Of a DNA stretch of 10,145 nucleotides, positions 1 to 7,493 are shown piece by piece; position 1 is the stretch's first letter, and every line of letters starts with the position of its first letter. The notes beneath the pieces are model-generated. The model worked only from the letters and a program-made list of their open reading frames with translations, had not been told where the DNA came from and searched no databases. A program made the position numbers and the translations under genes. The DNA lies in assembly GCA_024276335.1 (NCBI GenBank), contig JAJRXL010000121.1, forward strand, positions 1 to 10,145, read 5' to 3'. The DNA is from Bacteroidota bacterium. GTDB taxonomy: Bacteria; Bacteroidota; Ignavibacteria; SZUA-365; JAADGX01.

Positions 1-722
1 AAGTACACAGTGGAATTCCAGTCCCATGTTCCGGTGCCGGATTTGCTCTCCAGGAAAAAGCTGGTGTGTGCAATCAGTCCAACCGGTTTCGTGGCGCGGA
101 AGATCTTCGCTCCAGGCCCGCCCTGGATTTCCGCCTTGGATTTCATGTCCTGTAAATCGGATTCTGAAACCGTGTTCACGTTAACACAGTTTGGCGCAGG
201 CATCTTGTCTTCCAGAAGACGGAGTTCCAGCTCGCGCTCCTTGATGCGTTGAATCTCTTCCGGTGTTTTCCTTCGTTTAACGAAGTCAAGAAATTCAACC
301 AGGGTCTCATCGGCTTCCGAGGTCTCGCTCATAACGGAATTACGATACACCGTCTTCGCCCGGAATTCGGACGCAGTGTACGAAATGGATAGCACGCGGA
401 TATCTCCCGTCGCCGTTTCTAATCGTGTCGATAGAACGTTGTCATACGATTCACGGGGCACCCACCCCACCATCCGCTGCGGCGACGTAATCACCGCAAT
501 CAACGCTCCACGTCTCGTAAGCTCCATCCAGAAATCACGAACCTCCGCGAATGAAGAACCGGAAGTTTCGATTATGGCCATATCCCTGTAATGTGCTTCT
601 TCACCGTACGTCGCCAGATCCGGTGGAACGTACTTAGGACTGGGCAGGAGATCCTGGGATTGGGAAGAAAAATTCAGGACAATGGACAGGATAACCGTAA
701 CAAGTAGCAATCGTCTGTACAT
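1..722 (-). CDS. Exported protein of unknown function (N-terminal part, runs off the window)
   Basis: The reading frame is open from an ATG at 722 to the window edge: 240 codons with no stop. The ATG follows GAGG with a 6-nt spacer, a reasonable ribosome binding site. Residues 1-23 form a Sec-type signal peptide: MYRR, then a hydrophobic run LLLVTVILSIVL (5-16), then a polar stretch with possible cleavage near SQS. A charged, probably helical segment rich in Glu/Arg/Lys spans 135-172 (VKRRKTPEEIQRIKERE and following). The last visible part (about 205-240) returns to beta-like sequence. One cysteine (C179) is seen. I do not recognise the family. The layout (signal peptide, short N-terminal region, then GLIAHTSFFLES...) is loosely like the prodomain start of some large secreted bacterial peptidases, but that is weak. 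The C-terminal part, which would decide function and show any sorting signal, lies outside the window. Confidence 0.8.
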   Translation of the reverse strand, partial: MYRRLLLVTVILSIVLNFSSQSQDLLPSPKYVPPDLATYGEEAHYRDMAIIETSGSSFAEVRDFWMELTRRGALIAVITSPQRMVGWVPRESYDNVLSTRLETATGDIRVLSISYTASEFRAKTVYRNSVMSETSEADETLVEFLDFVKRRKTPEEIQRIKERELELRLLEDKMPAPNCVNVNTVSESDLQDMKSKAEIQGGPGAKIFRATKPVGLIAHTSFFLESKSGTGTWDWNSTVY

Positions 723-987
723 AAAGTACCTCAGTGGTTGTATGATGACGGTTCTGAATTATTTGCGTGGGAGAAGATGATATATGTCGCTATGGTTCAT
801 CCCCTAGGACCGTGAGGCCTCCTTCCAAGAGCACGTGATTGTTGCGATGACTTTGATCACAGAACAAGTAAACAAAGATGGATAAGGATGAGCAACAGTC
901 CGTTTGGAAAATGGGTAACCTCCCTTTGAACAAGAATCACTCACTTGGTTCCCAGTTCGTGTACACTTTGTCCGAGTATCAATTAGG

Positions 988-1016
988 AGAGTACTAATTC
1001 TGAATACGATTGTCAA
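988..1016 (-). promoter_or_regulatory. Candidate sigma70-type promoter for the exported-protein gene
   Basis: On the minus strand there is a perfect -35 box TTGACA (1016-1011), a 17-bp spacer and TACTCT (993-988) as the -10 box, 4 of 6 matches to TATAAT. Transcription would start near 981 and run toward the gene starting at 722. The distance to that start codon (about 260 nt) is long, so a closer promoter could also exist, though I saw none better. Confidence 0.4.
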
Positions 1017-1088
1017 GTGTTAAATTCCTTTTTTGGGGATTTTTAATGAGTGTTTCTTTCAGAATTTCAACGAAGAGAAGAATAAAAG

Positions 1089-1109
1089 AAATGCGATCAA
1101 AGCGCATTT
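1089..1109. repeat. Inverted repeat, AT-flanked hairpin
   Basis: Perfect 7-bp arms AAATGCG and CGCATTT are separated by ATCAAAG. On the minus strand the right-hand flank is T-rich (CTTTTATT), so it could act as a weak second terminator behind the nfn operon. It could also be a protein-binding site upstream of the 988-1016 promoter. The short stem leaves chance as an option. Confidence 0.3.
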
Positions 1110-1188
1110 TAAAAGGAACAGTATCGCCCCTAGCTCTTCGCACACCATCCGCCCTCCCTGTTGATGCGCGCCATGCCCGGCGTGCCAT

Positions 1189-1221
1189 AAAAAACGGGGC
1201 CCAGGAATAACCGGAGCCCCG
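1189..1221 (-). terminator. Intrinsic terminator of the nfnAB operon
   Basis: Read on the minus strand, an 11-position stem (CGGGGCTCCGG / CCTGGGCCCCG, with one G-T pair and one mismatch) closes a TTATT loop and is followed directly by six T. It begins about 24 nt after the nfnB stop codon. This is a textbook Rho-independent terminator and ends the nfnA-nfnB transcript. Confidence 0.88.
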
Positions 1222-1244
1222 CAGATCGCTGCGAAACCGGGAAG

Positions 1245-2669
1245 CTACCAGGTTTCCGGGTTTTGGAGATACTCGTGGATCGCCTTTGCCGCCGTTCTCC
1301 CTGCACCCATGGCGAGAATAACCGTCGCTCCGCCGGTCACAATGTCTCCGCCTGCAAAAACGCCTTTCTTGTTCGTTTTCATTGTATCGCCGTCCACGAC
1401 GATATTCCCCCACTTGTTCACGGCCAGGTCCGGCGTCGTCCTGTGAATGATGGGGTTCGAGCCATTGCCGATCGCGACGACGACAACGCTAACCGGCATC
1501 TCCTCCACCGCCCCTTCGATGGGAACCGGCCGCCTGCGCCCCGAGTCGTCCGGCTCGCCGAGTTCCATCTTCTGAAGAACCATGGACGTCAGCCAGCCGT
1601 TCTCGTCACCCTTCAGCTCCAGTGGCGAATGCAACAACATGAACTCGACACCTTCTTCCTTTGCGTGATGGATTTCCTCGATGCGGGCAGGCATCTCCGC
1701 TTCCGAACGTCGATACACGATAACCGCGCGGGACGCGCCCAGGCGAAGAGCGGTCCGCACGGCATCCATGGCCGTGTTTCCTCCGCCGATCACCGCTACG
1801 TTCTTCCCGTGAACATCGATCATCGGCGTATCGTAGTTCGGGAAATCATACGCCTTCATCAGGTTGACCCGGGTAAGGAACTCGTTCGCCGAATACACGC
1901 CGATAAGGTGTTCACCGGGAATGTTCATGAAGTACGGAAGACCGGCACCAACACCCAGGAATACCGCATCGAAATGCTCCAGCATTTCATCGACCGTCTC
2001 CGTCATCCCGACCACGTAATTGGTCTGGAACTTCACACCGAGTTTCTCCAAACCTTCCACTTCCGCCTTCACGATGGACTTCGGAAGACGGAACTCCGGG
2101 ATGCCATACACGAGCACGCCGCCGATCTCGTGGAGGGCTTCGAACACCGTAACATCGTATCCCCACTGGACAAGATCGCCTGCACAGCTCAACCCTGCCG
2201 GTCCACCACCAACAATGGCGATTTTTTTCCCCGTCGATTCCGCGACTTTCGGCGCTTGGATGCCAAGGTTTACGCGCTCCCAATCGGCGGCAAAACGCTC
2301 AAGCCTTCCAATCGCTACCGGCTCGTTCTTCTTTCCAACCACGCACTTGATCTCGCACTGTTCTTCCTGCGGGCATACGCGTCCGCAAATCGCGGGCAAC
2401 GAGTTGTCCTCCTTGAGTTTCGCGGCCGCTCCGGCAAAGTCGCCAACAGCAATCAACTCGATAAACTCGGGGATCTTGACCTCGACCGGACAGCCGGCGA
2501 TACAGAGCGGCTTCGGGCAACGGATGCATCGCTCCGCTTCCATCCGGGCCAGCTCTTCCGTCAGGCCGAGGTTTACTTCCTCGAAGTTCCTGCTCCGGGC
2601 CTCCGGATCCTGTTCCGGCATCGGTTGGCGCGGAATCGCCATGCGCTCCTTGTTGGTCAGCTCAGGCAT
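1245..2669 (-). CDS. nfnB: NADH-dependent reduced ferredoxin:NADP+ oxidoreductase, large subunit (NfnB)
   Basis: 474 residues, related to the glutamate synthase small subunit (GltD) and often annotated as such. With NfnA it forms a cytoplasmic flavin-based electron-bifurcating transhydrogenase linking NADPH to ferredoxin plus NAD+. The N-terminal part carries eight Cys for two [4Fe-4S] clusters: C48, C51, C56, C60 and C95, C99, C105, C109. The FAD Rossmann motif is GGGPAG (154-159), followed by the conserved GGVLVYGIPEFRLPK segment. The NADPH-binding motif is GGGNTAMD (295-302) with the YRRSEAEMPAR motif after it. GGD (440-442) near the C-terminus belongs to the second FAD contact. The length matches known NfnB proteins (about 465-475). 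The ATG is preceded by AGGAGG (2681-2676) with a 6-nt spacer and overlaps the nfnA stop by 8 nt, indicating translational coupling. No gltB-like large glutamate synthase gene is adjacent; the NfnA partner next door argues for Nfn over GltD. Confidence 0.93.
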   Translation of the reverse strand: MPELTNKERMAIPRQPMPEQDPEARSRNFEEVNLGLTEELARMEAERCIRCPKPLCIAGCPVEVKIPEFIELIAVGDFAGAAAKLKEDNSLPAICGRVCPQEEQCEIKCVVGKKNEPVAIGRLERFAADWERVNLGIQAPKVAESTGKKIAIVGGGPAGLSCAGDLVQWGYDVTVFEALHEIGGVLVYGIPEFRLPKSIVKAEVEGLEKLGVKFQTNYVVGMTETVDEMLEHFDAVFLGVGAGLPYFMNIPGEHLIGVYSANEFLTRVNLMKAYDFPNYDTPMIDVHGKNVAVIGGGNTAMDAVRTALRLGASRAVIVYRRSEAEMPARIEEIHHAKEEGVEFMLLHSPLELKGDENGWLTSMVLQKMELGEPDDSGRRRPVPIEGAVEEMPVSVVVVAIGNGSNPIIHRTTPDLAVNKWGNIVVDGDTMKTNKKGVFAGGDIVTGGATVILAMGAGRTAAKAIHEYLQNPETW

Positions 2670-3552
2670 GGGTCACCTCCTCGGCCGATTTCTGCTCGAC
2701 CACCGCCTCGTCAATCTTCTTTTCCAGCTTGCATTCATGAAATGACTCGAGTGCTTTTTTCTCCTGAAGGATGTATGTCCTGTTCCTGCTCGTCAGCACG
2801 TCGAAATCCACCTTGTGCGCATCGAATTCCGGGCCCTCCACGCAGACGAACACGGGCTCGCCGTCAACAATTGCACGGCACCCGCCACACATCCCCGTTC
2901 CGTCCACCATGATGGGATTCAAACTGACAACCGTCTTGATCCCGTACGGACGCGTCACCTCCGCAACGGCTTTCATCATGGGAATGGGACCGATTGCCAG
3001 AACGAAATCAATCTTTTTCCCCTCGTCAATCAGCTCCTGCAACTTGCCCGTTACAAAGCCGTGGTATCCGTACGAGCCGTCATCGGTAGTGGGATACACT
3101 TCGTCACAAATCTGCTTCATTTCATTTTCGAGAATGACGTATTCCTTCGACCGGCCGCCAATAATGCTGATGACACGGTTCCCGGCTTCTTTTAATGCCA
3201 CGGCGGTCGGATACGCGATGGCGGTACCTACCCCTCCCCCGATGCTGACAGCCGTACCGAAATTCTCGACGTGCGAGGGCGTCCCCAGTGGACCTACAAG
3301 ATCCCGGACGTAGTCGCCGGCTTCAAGTGTATTAAGTTTTTTCGTTGTTTTGCCGATTCCCTGCACGATAATGCTGATAGTGCCATTCTCTGCATCGGAA
3401 TCGGCGATAGTCAGGGGAATGCGTTCCCCGAATTCGTCCACGCGAAGGATGATGAATTGACCAGCCTTGCGCTTGCGAGCGACGTGAGGCGCTTCAATCC
3501 GGAAGAATTTCACATCCGGTGCCTGAAAGTTCGCCTCGATAATTTTATTCAT
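2662..3552 (-). CDS. nfnA: NADH-dependent reduced ferredoxin:NADP+ oxidoreductase, small subunit (NfnA)
   Basis: 296 residues of the ferredoxin-NADP+ reductase/PyrK-type family. It holds an FAD, the NAD(H) site and a [2Fe-2S] cluster in the Nfn heterodimer. The FAD motif is RIPLTIAD (44-51), the dinucleotide-binding motif is SIGGGVGTAIAYP (103-115), and IIGGRSKEY (130-138) continues that domain. The cluster motif near the C-terminus is GTGMCGGCR...FVCVEG with C222, C225 and C237. The first Cys of the usual four is absent and D217 stands nearby; the Thermotoga Nfn structure has a three-Cys/one-Asp ligand set, so this is normal for the family. The C-terminal 20 or so residues, rich in Glu and Lys, are an extension past the usual end. 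The ATG is preceded by AGGAG with a 7-nt spacer. It is the first gene of the operon, with nfnB overlapping its end. SudB or a dihydroorotate dehydrogenase electron-transfer subunit are the alternative names; pairing with nfnB favours NfnA. Confidence 0.92.
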   Translation of the reverse strand: MNKIIEANFQAPDVKFFRIEAPHVARKRKAGQFIILRVDEFGERIPLTIADSDAENGTISIIVQGIGKTTKKLNTLEAGDYVRDLVGPLGTPSHVENFGTAVSIGGGVGTAIAYPTAVALKEAGNRVISIIGGRSKEYVILENEMKQICDEVYPTTDDGSYGYHGFVTGKLQELIDEGKKIDFVLAIGPIPMMKAVAEVTRPYGIKTVVSLNPIMVDGTGMCGGCRAIVDGEPVFVCVEGPEFDAHKVDFDVLTSRNRTYILQEKKALESFHECKLEKKIDEAVVEQKSAEEVTHA

Positions 3553-3586
3553 TCCTGTTCTCCTACGGGTTTTGACTCAATGATTC

Positions 3587-3607
3587 TGATCGAGCACGAT
3601 CACGATC
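3587..3607. promoter_or_regulatory. Dyad and CGATC repeats in the nfnA leader
   Basis: TGATCG-agca-CGATCA (3587-3602) is a dyad with 6-bp arms, and CGATC recurs one base later (3603-3607). It lies 35-55 bp before the nfnA start codon, where an operator or leader hairpin would be expected. No regulator is encoded nearby that would name it. The remaining stretch up to 3791 shows no convincing promoter or gene. Confidence 0.25.
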
Positions 3608-3791
3608 ACAATACAAAATTAATCATGTTAACGACATCTTACTACTCTTAACCGGGAAATTTTGAGCCGGATTTTCTGAAAAGAAATGAAGGCACCCTGG
3701 ACTGAACGGAACGAGCACCGTTTCATTCCGCCAAGCAGGACGTAGGAAATTCAGACAAACTGTCCAAGGATCCGAACCGCACGAAACGATA

Positions 3792-3977
3792 TCAGTCCCG
3801 CCCGCGCCTGGCAACGATCAAAGTGCCAATCATGACGATGATGTAAAGCGGAATGAGCCTGGACAGCAGGGCCTTGTTGGAAACAAAATAAATCGTGCCG
3901 ATGATCAGCATCATCCAGAGAATGACCAGGACAATCTCAAACTTCGTGCTCATTTCCGTATTCCCGATGTTCCACAT
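3792..3977 (-). CDS. Small two-helix membrane protein, unknown function
   Basis: 61 residues from the ATG at 3977. I prefer this start over a GTG five codons upstream (3992) because AGGA lies 7 nt before the ATG. Two hydrophobic helices are visible: about residues 13-33 (FEIVLVILWMMLIIGTIYFV) and about 41-56 (LIPLYIIVMIGTLIVA). A short loop with one Lys and one Arg (SNKALLSR) separates them and the tail ends in ARRGRD. The positive-inside rule would place the C-terminal tail in the cytoplasm. I do not recognise a family. It sits 240 bp upstream of nfnA on the same strand and is divergent from the methyltransferase gene. The clean helix-turn-helix hydrophobic pattern together with a ribosome binding site supports a real gene, though no homologue is known to me. 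Confidence 0.6.
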   Translation of the reverse strand: MWNIGNTEMSTKFEIVLVILWMMLIIGTIYFVSNKALLSRLIPLYIIVMIGTLIVARRGRD

Positions 3978-4124
3978 GACTTGTTCCTGCACTGCGAATA
4001 ACCCGGACGTGAGGGGATTTGCTTGCTTTGTACCATTAACACGAAGAGACGAGAAGGTATTTCATCAACGTGTAACAATTGGCATGAAAACAGGTCTGCG
4101 TGTATTTTCCAATCCGGGAGCATG

Positions 4125-4130
4125 TACAAT
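4125..4130 (+). promoter_or_regulatory. Candidate -10 box for the methyltransferase gene
   Basis: TACAAT matches the -10 consensus at 5 of 6 positions and would place transcription start about 23 nt before the methyltransferase ATG. No good -35 hexamer is found at 17 bp, so this is only a candidate. Confidence 0.3.
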
Positions 4131-4159
4131 AAAAATACAGAAAGGGGAGAGATTTCTTC

Positions 4160-5173
4160 ATGTCATTCACACCGTTGTTCAAGCAACCCGACCTGACCGC
4201 GGAGCAGATACGCAGCTTTGCTTTTTCCTGGAGAGCGAGCAGGCTTCTTTTAACGGCTTGTGAGCTTAACCTGTTCACGGTGCTCGGCACCTCGTGGAAG
4301 CGATCGACCGAGATTGCGGAGTCCCTGAGCGTTGATTCCCGGGCCCTCGACCGCCTGATGAACGCTCTTGCGGGAATGGGGGCACTAATGAAAAAGGAAG
4401 ATCGGTTCGCCAACAGCGCGACCGCACTGCGCTTCCTTGTCAGGGATTCGGACGACTACATCCATTCGCTCGACCACGTAGCCAACCTGTGGAAGAGTTG
4501 GAGCACCCTCACCGAGGCAGTCAGGAAAGGGTCGCGCGTACTTGAATCGCCGGGCATCAAGTGGGACGCTCAATCGCTTCACGCTTTCATCGCCGGGATG
4601 CATGACCGTGCCCGGGACACGGCGGACGAGACCGTGCGGGGCCTTGACCTTACCAACGTCACTCGCGTGCTCGATGTTGGAGGTGGTTCAGGCGTGTATT
4701 CAATGGCAATGGCGCGGGCCCGTAAAGGCTTGCAAGCCACGGTGTTCGACCTGCCCCATGTCGTTCCCATCACGGAGCGCTACATACGGGAAAACGGGTT
4801 TTCAGGAATAATCGAAACGCAGGCGGGTGATTACAATGTTGACGATCTCGGAAACGGCTACGACATGGTTTTCCTGTCCGCCGTCATTCTCATCAATTCG
4901 CCCGGAGTAAATCGGGCGCTCATTCGAAAATGTGCCGATGCACTGAAACCGGGCGGTCAGGTAGTTGTGCAGGATTTCATCCTGGATGAAGATCGAACCG
5001 CACCGTTTCACGCCACGTTATATGCGTTGAACATGCTGGTCGTGACGCGCGCGGGCGACACGTACACAGAGCCCGAGGTTCGGTCGTGGATGGAAGAGGC
5101 GGGACTGACGCGTATCACGAGGACGGACACGCGCTTCGGCGTGAGCCACATTACGGGATGGAAAACAGGTTGA
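4160..5173 (+). CDS. SAM-dependent O-methyltransferase-family protein (family 2, acetylserotonin OMT-like)
   Basis: 337 residues with the two-domain layout of family 2 O-methyltransferases. An N-terminal winged-helix dimerisation domain (about 12-100) contains the typical FAFSWRASRLLLTACELNLFTVL helix and a SLSVDSRALDRLMNALAGMGAL segment. A Rossmann methyltransferase domain follows (about 130-337) with SAM motif I DVGGGSG (172-178), an acidic D197 in FDLP for the ribose, and the late motif ALKPGGQVVVQDF (261-273). Such enzymes methylate hydroxyls of small aromatic or polyketide-like molecules; the substrate here cannot be told. In most relatives the segment after motif III reads LH.W.D or LHMLSPEEN, whose His is the catalytic base; here it is SAVILINSPGVN and the His position is L244. 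The protein may therefore use another base, methylate a different atom, or be non-catalytic. A GGGGAGAG stretch 9 nt before the ATG is the likely ribosome binding site. The gene stands alone and converges on the glycosidase gene with a 31-bp gap. Confidence 0.88.
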   Translation: MSFTPLFKQPDLTAEQIRSFAFSWRASRLLLTACELNLFTVLGTSWKRSTEIAESLSVDSRALDRLMNALAGMGALMKKEDRFANSATALRFLVRDSDDYIHSLDHVANLWKSWSTLTEAVRKGSRVLESPGIKWDAQSLHAFIAGMHDRARDTADETVRGLDLTNVTRVLDVGGGSGVYSMAMARARKGLQATVFDLPHVVPITERYIRENGFSGIIETQAGDYNVDDLGNGYDMVFLSAVILINSPGVNRALIRKCADALKPGGQVVVQDFILDEDRTAPFHATLYALNMLVVTRAGDTYTEPEVRSWMEEAGLTRITRTDTRFGVSHITGWKTG

Positions 5174-5204
5174 AGCCGTGACGAGGATGTCTTTATTCGC
5201 GGAA

Positions 5205-7337
5205 TTATTTAACGATTGCCAACGGTAACGACCAATTCGATACCGGCGTTTTGAAATGCACGTAATACAAGCCCGGAACAAGTGTTGGTAATGAGATTGA
5301 TTCGAGGTGGGAGCCCGGCGTTGTGGTTCCCCGCGTGAGCACTGTGATTCTCCTGCCGGTGGCATCGCGAAGATCGATTATGAAATCGATTCCCGAACCA
5401 GGGATTGGTTTTCTCGTACCATCCGCGGCATGGATCGAATATGCAACATTGATACTGTACCCTGCTGACACGGGGTTTGGGTATATAACACAATATGATC
5501 GAGAAGGCACGACGTATTTATCGCTGGCAACAAGAATGCTTTTTCCGAATTCCACTTTCCAGGAAACAGTGCCTGAATAGGAACTGAGCAGCCGGACCGA
5601 GGCGGAATTCGTCCGAGCGTGTTCATTCACCGTGACATCCACCTGGCCCTGGCTGTTTTCCACGTCCGCACCAACGACGTAAAAGTTCGATAACTGCTTG
5701 CTTTTCCACGCAAAATGAAGCATGTAGGACTCCCCTGCCACGACCTCGCTTATCCCAGTGAACGTCAACGATGTCGAATCGTAATTCAGTTCTTTCAGAT
5801 CAACCCATCCCTGCGTAATATGGCGGTTTGTCGAGATGAGCTGAGGCCGGTTTTCAGCGGGAACCAAAGTAATAACCCGGCAACTTGCCCGGGGAAGTGT
5901 CAGGTCCAATTTGTTTCGGACGATTCCAAGGTACACCTGGTTCCAATAATCAAATGCATGGTATTCGGTCTTTTCCAGGCCCAGTCGATTAAGTGTCACC
6001 TTGATAGATATTTTGTCCTTGTAAGGCCACAGACTTGGATGGTACCAGTTGAAAAATCCTACCACGTCATAGTTCCTTCCTAGGTGGTTGACCTTCAGAT
6101 CGATAACATGTTTCATGCGTTCGCTCTTAAACAAGTCGAACGGTTTCACCGGTGTTGTCGGCAAAATACGCCGCAAGATATCCACGCGATCGGGGGTAAT
6201 ATCTACCGCGCGGTCCCCGATGATAAACGGAACACCGGTCAAACCGAACAATGAAGCCATGAAACGCGCCTGGTCGATGGTAAAAGGCTCCTGAACCATG
6301 ATGGCGTCCAGATCGGCATACCAGACGATGGCGTTCTGGTACAAATGTTTCATCAGGCCATTAAGCTGGATGCCCGCGTCGTACCACTGGTGAGAAATAT
6401 CCCACGTGACACGGTTGCTACTCAATACATCCACCGCATTGTACTGGGCTTTCCCGATGATTCCATCAATCGCGCCGCCTGTTTGCCAGCTCGCGCTGAT
6501 GTACATGTCCGGCCCCGTTCCCCGTCGCAATGCCTTGAGACTCTCCCGAAACAGTGAATCGATGTCGAGGTCTTTGCGGCGCATGAAACGGGCGAGTTGC
6601 TTGTATTCGTTGTAGGCACTGGGTTGAGCGTCAATTTTAAGAAAAGTGAAGCCCCAATCTCGTACCTGGCGCCCGAGGTCCTCGATGTAGCCGAGTCCCC
6701 CGGGCGTGGAAATATCCATCATGTACGCCCCGCAACACGAATTATTCACGGGTTTACCATCGTCATCACGAAGATACGAGGGATATTTCCAGGTCAGGTC
6801 GGGGTCGCCGTGCCCCTGCGGAACAAGCCATATCCCCAGTTCCAATCCCAGGCTGTCGGCGTACGACATGAGATGATCAAAACTGTTGTGGAATTTTTCG
6901 TTCGGTTTCCACACGTGGTAGGTGTATTCCCATCCATCATCGATAAGAATGTATTTCAGGCCGTATTGCTGGAGATTCTCGTGGAGCCATGTCATGTTTG
7001 CAAACACAATCGAATCGGTGATGCTTTGCTTGTATCCCTGCCAGGTGGTCCATCCCGCCGGCGCCGTCTCCGGTAATCGACCCTCCGGAGGTTGATAGTA
7101 ATTTATTCCCAGTCGGGATGAATAGTATTGATCAAGGATCTCTCCCGATTTCAGAACAACCCTGTCCGCCTCCGGGTCGAACCAGCCTTGTGCCAGGGGG
7201 GTCTGTACTTCCCCCAGGGTAGTGATAAGAATATCGGGAGAATTGGAATCGTTTACGCGACAGGGAAAGGGCCGTGATCGATCCTGCGCGTGCGCCGCAA
7301 GTGTAAAAAGAAGCACGACGACTGACAGAAACCGCAT
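5205..7337 (-). CDS. Secreted clan GH-D glycoside hydrolase (alpha-galactosidase-like) with T9SS sorting domain
   Basis: 710 residues from the ATG at 7337. The frame is open back to a TTG at 7394, but the M-R-F-L start gives a clean signal peptide (MRFLSVVVLLFTLAAHA, cut before QDRS) and a candidate -10 box overlaps the upstream codons; ATG at 7340 is equally possible. The catalytic barrel (about 90-400) shows GWTTWQGY (95-102), LIDDGWE (131-137), TFLKIDAQ with probable nucleophile D236, RVTWDI with probable acid/base D313, and WYADLDAIMV (339-348), the usual GH27/GH36 order. A GLTGVPFIIGDRAVD segment follows. The rest (about 400-610) looks like beta-sandwich domains. The C-terminus (619-710: YPNP..., IDLRDATGRRI, GLYYVHF, ending AIVK) is a type A T9SS sorting domain, so the enzyme is exported to the surface or medium. 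It likely attacks alpha-galactosides or related alpha-linked sugars; exact specificity is not visible. The ribosome binding site is weak. Confidence 0.88.
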   Translation of the reverse strand: MRFLSVVVLLFTLAAHAQDRSRPFPCRVNDSNSPDILITTLGEVQTPLAQGWFDPEADRVVLKSGEILDQYYSSRLGINYYQPPEGRLPETAPAGWTTWQGYKQSITDSIVFANMTWLHENLQQYGLKYILIDDGWEYTYHVWKPNEKFHNSFDHLMSYADSLGLELGIWLVPQGHGDPDLTWKYPSYLRDDDGKPVNNSCCGAYMMDISTPGGLGYIEDLGRQVRDWGFTFLKIDAQPSAYNEYKQLARFMRRKDLDIDSLFRESLKALRRGTGPDMYISASWQTGGAIDGIIGKAQYNAVDVLSSNRVTWDISHQWYDAGIQLNGLMKHLYQNAIVWYADLDAIMVQEPFTIDQARFMASLFGLTGVPFIIGDRAVDITPDRVDILRRILPTTPVKPFDLFKSERMKHVIDLKVNHLGRNYDVVGFFNWYHPSLWPYKDKISIKVTLNRLGLEKTEYHAFDYWNQVYLGIVRNKLDLTLPRASCRVITLVPAENRPQLISTNRHITQGWVDLKELNYDSTSLTFTGISEVVAGESYMLHFAWKSKQLSNFYVVGADVENSQGQVDVTVNEHARTNSASVRLLSSYSGTVSWKVEFGKSILVASDKYVVPSRSYCVIYPNPVSAGYSINVAYSIHAADGTRKPIPGSGIDFIIDLRDATGRRITVLTRGTTTPGSHLESISLPTLVPGLYYVHFKTPVSNWSLPLAIVK

Positions 7338-7369
7338 CATGATCCAACCGACATTTACCATGCCTCTAG

Positions 7370-7378
7370 AGTGTAGCA
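7370..7378 (-). promoter_or_regulatory. Candidate extended -10 box for the glycosidase gene
   Basis: TGC followed by TACACT (minus strand, 7378-7370) resembles an extended -10 element and would start transcription near 7363, leaving a leader of about 26 nt before the ATG at 7337. If used, it rules out the TTG at 7394 as start codon. No good -35 box lies at 17 bp. It competes with the TATAAT at 7522-7527. Confidence 0.27.
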
Positions 7379-7493
7379 AGATTCGAGAAGTCAAGGGTAT
7401 GAGCTCCGGTCTTTAGCTTCGCACAAGCTGGGCAACATTACATGAAAAATATGTATTCGATGCCAATAATAAAACGGTAGAAGGGAAAAACCA

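Larger units (their letters stand above)
723..1188. other. Non-coding stretch upstream of the exported-protein gene
   Basis: About 465 bp separates the exported-protein gene from the terminator of the nfn operon. Short open frames here (for example 804-1016 minus, starting at a TTG, and 1010-1210 plus) have no good ribosome binding site and no recognisable protein sequence, so I treat the stretch as regulatory. It holds a candidate minus-strand promoter (988-1016) and an inverted repeat (1089-1109). If the promoter is real, the exported-protein mRNA would have a leader of roughly 260 nt. I found no riboswitch that I recognise in that leader. Confidence 0.5.

Noticed and set aside
804..1016. 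70-codon open frame on the minus strand
   Set aside because: It starts at a TTG within the TTGACA -35 box, lacks a ribosome binding site and reads like random sequence.
1263..2912. 549-codon open frame on the plus strand
   Set aside because: It is antisense to nfnB and the end of nfnA, which are certain. Its translation is rich in Arg and His with no domain, typical of a shadow frame opposite a GC-rich gene.
3623..3814. 63-codon open frame on the minus strand
   Set aside because: It overlaps the end of the small membrane protein gene, has no good ribosome binding site and no protein-like pattern.
5174..5204. Possible bidirectional terminator between the convergent methyltransferase and glycosidase genes
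   Set aside because: No stem-loop with a T-run could be found in the 31-bp gap or just inside either gene end.
7338..7394. Longer start (TTG at 7394) for the glycosidase
   Set aside because: The extra 19 residues would bury the signal peptide and overlap a candidate promoter; no ribosome binding site precedes the TTG.
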